Shown one piece after another: positions 61,434 through 64,000 of a stretch of 64,000 nucleotides of DNA (the stretch's first letter is position 1; each line of letters opens with the position of its first letter). The position numbers were made by a program, and so were the translations under genes. Origin of the DNA: Streptomyces flaveolus (lineage in GTDB: Bacteria > Actinomycetota > Actinomycetes > Streptomycetales > Streptomycetaceae); assembly GCF_014648815.1 (NCBI RefSeq), contig NZ_BMRV01000003.1, forward strand, positions 1-64,000, written 5' to 3'. A model generated the notes under the pieces. The model did not search any database. It saw nothing but the letters and a program-made list of their open reading frames with translations, and was not told where the DNA came from.

Positions 61434-61581
61434 ACGGGTTGCTTCGAGCTTAGCCACGCCCCCTTATCAGGTCCATGCCAATGCAGCGATTTTTCCGGAG
61501 CGCCGCGCCCGCCCTGGTTGGCCCCTCGCGGGAGGGGCACTCAGTGCTGAGTCCTGGCCAAGTTCGGACATGGAGGAGCGC

Positions 61582-62076
61582 GTGGCAGTTCGGCATCGGT
61601 TGATCAAGACGACTCCGCGGGCGGTGTGGGAGGTCCTGGCGGACGGCACCCGCTACGCGGACTGGGTCGTCGGCACGTCGTCCTCCACCCCCGAGCGGGG
61701 ACAGTGGCCGCAGGTCGGCGCGACGATCGGCTACGAGGTGTGCATCGGTCCCCTCCGCCTGCACAACGAGACGGTCGTCAGACGCTGCGAGGAGGGCTCC
61801 GTACTGGAACTCGAGGCGATCGCCGGCCCGCTCGGCACGGCGCGGATCGCCATCGAGCTCCGTCCCTGGGGCGAGCAGTGCCTGGTGATCGTGGACGAAC
61901 ACCCCCTGCGCGGCGCCGGCGGACTGCTGCACAACATGGGCGTCGAAGCGATGATCCAGCTCAGGCACCGGGCCATGCTCGCCCGGCTGGCCAGGCTGTG
62001 CGAGGACAGAGCCGGTGAGCAGCAGCAGCGGCCGGACCCGGCGTCGTCACCCGAACCGGGAGTCGGCCATGCCTGA
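61582..62076 (+). CDS. SRPBCC-family protein in a redox operon
   Basis: A 164-residue START-like protein: VRHRLIKTTPRAVWEVLADG (residues about 3-22), RLHNETVVRRCEEGSVLELE (about 59-78) and a C-terminal helix VEAMIQLRHRAMLARLARLC. The GTG with GGAGG 5 nt upstream was preferred over the ATG four codons earlier, which would put the ribosome site inside the gene. It overlaps the next gene by 8 bp. SRPBCC proteins often stand next to phytoene-desaturase-like oxidoreductases in Streptomyces and may present a lipid-like substrate. Confidence 0.84.
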   Translation: MAVRHRLIKTTPRAVWEVLADGTRYADWVVGTSSSTPERGQWPQVGATIGYEVCIGPLRLHNETVVRRCEEGSVLELEAIAGPLGTARIAIELRPWGEQCLVIVDEHPLRGAGGLLHNMGVEAMIQLRHRAMLARLARLCEDRAGEQQQRPDPASSPEPGVGHA

Positions 62077-63688
62077 CGCCGTCGTGATCGGCGCCGGCCC
62101 CAACGGACTGGTCGCGGCGAACCTCCTCGCGGACGCGGGCTGGAGCGTGGAGGTCCTGGAGGAGCAGCCCGAACCGGGCGGGGCCGTGCGCCACGACAGC
62201 GAGGTCGCCCCCGGCTTCGTGAACGACCTGTTCAGCTCCTTCTACCCGCTCGCCGCCGCCTCCCCGGTGCTGGCCGGACTGCGGCTGGAGGAGCACGGGT
62301 TGCGCTGGGCCCACGCGCCCCACGTCCTCGCCCACCCCCTCACCGACGGCACGTGCGCGGTCCTCGACCGCAGCGTCGGCACCACCGCCGCCTCCCTGGA
62401 CGTCTTCGCGCCCGGGGACGGCGCCGCCTGGGAGCGCCTGCACGACGTCTGGGACCGCTACCGGGCCGACATCCTGGACGCCCTGTTCACACCGTTCCCG
62501 CCGGTCAAGGCCGCCGCCCGGCTGGCCCTGCGCCTGCGCGGCGCGGGCGGACTGCGGCTGGCCCGCACCCTGGTGCTGCCGGTGCGCCGTCTGGGCGAGG
62601 AGGAGTTCCGCGGCGAGGGCGGCAGACTGCTCCTGGCGGGCAACGCCCTGCACGCGGACCTCGCGCCCGAGGCCGCGGGCAGCGGCGGCTTCGGCTGGCT
62701 GATGTCGATGCTCGGCCAGACCTACGGCTTCCCCGTGCCGGTCGGCGGCTCCGGAGCCCTCACCGAGGCCCTCGTGCGCCGCCTGCGCTCCCTCGGTGGC
62801 ACCCTGCGCTGCGGGCAGCGCGTCGACCACGTCGTCGTCCGCGGCCGGCGTGCGCTGGGCGTGCGCACGGCCGGCGGGGAGACGGTCGCCGCCCGGCGCG
62901 CCGTCCTCGCGGACGTGTCCGTGCCCGCCCTGTACGGGACACTTGTCGACCCGGCGGACCTGCCGGGCCAGGTCCTCGCCGACCTCGAGCGCTTCCAGTG
63001 GGACTTCGCCACCTTCAAGGTGGACTGGGCGCTGGACGGCCCCGTGCCCTGGCAGTGCGCCCAGGCTGCGGGCGCCGGGACGGTGCATCTGTCCGACGGC
63101 CTCGACGAACTGACCCGGTTCGCCGCCCAGATCGCCATGCGACAGGTCCCCGACCGCCCCTTCGCGCTGTTCGGCCAGATGACGACCACCGACCCGTCCC
63201 GCTCACCCGACGGCACCGAGTCCGCCTGGGCGTACACCCACGTCCCGCAGGACATCCGGGGCGACGCCGGCGACGAGGGGATCGGCGGCAGCTGGGACGC
63301 CAAGGAGCAGGAACTCATGGCCGACCGGGTCGAGCGCCAGGTGGAGCGCTTCGCCCCCGGCTTCCGCTCCCTGATCAGGGCCCGCCGCATCCTGGCCCCG
63401 CCGACCCTCCAGTCGATGGACGCCAACCTCCACGGCGGCGCCATCAACGGCGGCACCACCGCCATGCACCAGCAGCTCTTCTTCCGGCCCGTGCCCGGCA
63501 CCGGGCGACCGGAGACACCGGTGGCCGGCCTCTACCTCGCCTCCGCGGGAGCCCACCCGGGAGGCGGCGTGCACGGCGCGCCCGGCGCCAACGCGGCGCG
63601 GGCCGCACTGCGTCAGCACCGGCTGGCCGGCCTCAGCCGGGTCCAGCGCGTCCTGACCCGCCGCGACCGAGCCGGCGACAGACGATGA
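62069..63688 (+). CDS. FAD oxidoreductase, phytoene-desaturase/CrtI-like
   Basis: A 539-residue FAD-dependent enzyme of the CrtI/retinol-saturase-like group. N-terminal dinucleotide site DAVVIGAGPNGLVAANLLAD (residues about 3-22) with EEQPEPGGAVR; C-terminal FAD motif GLYLASAGAHPGGGVHGAPG (about 488-507), the CrtI-type signature. No carotenoid synthesis genes are in view, so the substrate may be another isoprenoid or lipid. Overlaps the SRPBCC gene and, by ATGA, the following SDR gene, forming one operon. Confidence 0.9.
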   Translation: MPDAVVIGAGPNGLVAANLLADAGWSVEVLEEQPEPGGAVRHDSEVAPGFVNDLFSSFYPLAAASPVLAGLRLEEHGLRWAHAPHVLAHPLTDGTCAVLDRSVGTTAASLDVFAPGDGAAWERLHDVWDRYRADILDALFTPFPPVKAAARLALRLRGAGGLRLARTLVLPVRRLGEEEFRGEGGRLLLAGNALHADLAPEAAGSGGFGWLMSMLGQTYGFPVPVGGSGALTEALVRRLRSLGGTLRCGQRVDHVVVRGRRALGVRTAGGETVAARRAVLADVSVPALYGTLVDPADLPGQVLADLERFQWDFATFKVDWALDGPVPWQCAQAAGAGTVHLSDGLDELTRFAAQIAMRQVPDRPFALFGQMTTTDPSRSPDGTESAWAYTHVPQDIRGDAGDEGIGGSWDAKEQELMADRVERQVERFAPGFRSLIRARRILAPPTLQSMDANLHGGAINGGTTAMHQQLFFRPVPGTGRPETPVAGLYLASAGAHPGGGVHGAPGANAARAALRQHRLAGLSRVQRVLTRRDRAGDRR

Positions 63689-64000
63689 CCGCCGGGCCAC
63701 GCGCCAAGGGGCGGCCGGTGACCGGCAGCCCGTTGCGCGACCGCACCGTCGTGGTGACCGGAGCCGCGCGCGGACTCGGCGCCGCACTGGCCCTGGAGTG
63801 CGCCCGCCGGGGTGCCCGGCTCGCGCTGCTCGGCCACGAGAAGCCCCGGCTGGACGCCCTGGCGGCGGCCCTGCCGGCCCCGGCGCTCGCTCTGGAGGTC
63901 GACGTCACCGACGCCGCCGGGCTGGACACCGCGGCGCACGAGGTGCGTGCGCGCCTCGGACCGCCGTCGGTCGTGGTGGCGAACGCCGGCATCGCCGAGG
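63685..64000 (+). CDS. Short-chain dehydrogenase, N-terminal part
   Basis: First 105 residues of a classical SDR cut by the window end. The cofactor motif is VVVTGAARGLGAALALECAR (residues about 22-41), with DVTD (about 73) and VVANAGIAE at the edge. ATG overlaps the oxidoreductase stop (ATGA). Together the SRPBCC, CrtI-like and SDR proteins form a small oxidoreductase operon of unknown product. The catalytic Tyr/Lys lie outside the window. Confidence 0.88.
   Translation, partial: MTAGPRAKGRPVTGSPLRDRTVVVTGAARGLGAALALECARRGARLALLGHEKPRLDALAAALPAPALALEVDVTDAAGLDTAAHEVRARLGPPSVVVANAGIAE

Overview
The window is chromosomal DNA from a high-G+C actinomycete, almost certainly Streptomyces. Codon third positions are nearly all G or C, GTG starts and 4-bp start/stop overlaps are common, and many gene families are typical of that genus: GlgE/GlgX, DUF5133, stand-alone ANTAR, SigB/F/G-type and ECF41 sigma factors, SpoIIE/RsbU-type phosphatases, PucR, streptogrisin-like protease, and carbohydrate ABC systems without their own ATPase. 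No rRNA, tRNA, CRISPR, IS element or phage gene was recognised. The gene content is that of an accessory or chromosome-arm region: many short operons, many regulators, and two decayed loci.

Layout. 0-7 kb: glycogen/maltose-1-phosphate metabolism (glgE end, HATPase-like regulator, glgX), then VOC, ANTAR and a SigB/F/G-like sigma factor. 7-13 kb: lone hemC, NLP/NPP1 secreted protein, LigD-type ATP-dependent ligase, ECF41 sigma factor with an FAD oxidoreductase. 12.9-13.7 kb: wreck of a divergent MFS/TetR pair. 13.7-20.5 kb: FAD monooxygenase with divergent TetR and paired operator, DoxX-like protein plus peroxiredoxin, a PAS-PAS-GAF-PP2C-HATPase signalling protein, a LigD phosphoesterase-type protein, an aldo/keto reductase. 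20.5-28 kb: fructan utilisation regulon (LacI repressor, intracellular GH32, two permeases, binding protein, divergent secreted GH32) with operator-like palindromes at both divergent promoters. 28-42.5 kb: TauD dioxygenase, phosphatase, dienelactone hydrolase, Sua5/YciO protein, PucR regulator, ADH/SDR/TetR group, catalase, fructosamine-kinase-like protein, ArsB/NhaD-type permease, unknowns. 42.5-48.3 kb: repeat-rich spacer, MFS exporter, SDR epimerase homologue without its catalytic Tyr/Lys, hemerythrin, DoxX protein, remnant of a molybdopterin oxidoreductase, and a GNAT gene behind a perfect CebR-type box. 48.3-57.3 kb: phosphoesterase-BON-nucleotidyltransferase operon, a second PP2C phosphatase, SRPBCC, secreted proteins, metallo-beta-lactamase-fold protein, an orphan cytochrome oxidase subunit I. 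58-64 kb: CPA2 antiporter, small membrane protein, streptogrisin-type protease behind a LacI-type palindrome, and the start of an SRPBCC / phytoene-desaturase-like / SDR operon that leaves the window.

How genes work together. The clearest system is fructan use: a secreted levanase-like enzyme makes short fructans, the binding protein and two permeases import them (an ATPase such as MsiK must come from elsewhere), the cytoplasmic GH32 cleaves them, and the LacI protein probably represses both promoters. A stress theme runs through the rest (sigma factors, ANTAR, PP2C phosphatases, catalase, peroxiredoxin, hemerythrin, NHEJ-type ligase parts). A recurring architectural feature is long perfect hairpins that contain or abut stop codons, so that terminators overlap coding ends. 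I did not find a convincing wholly new multi-gene system; the most unusual items are the catalytically stripped SDR, the CebR box in front of the GNAT gene, the dispersed repeat at the scar of the molybdoenzyme remnant, and the two pseudogene loci.
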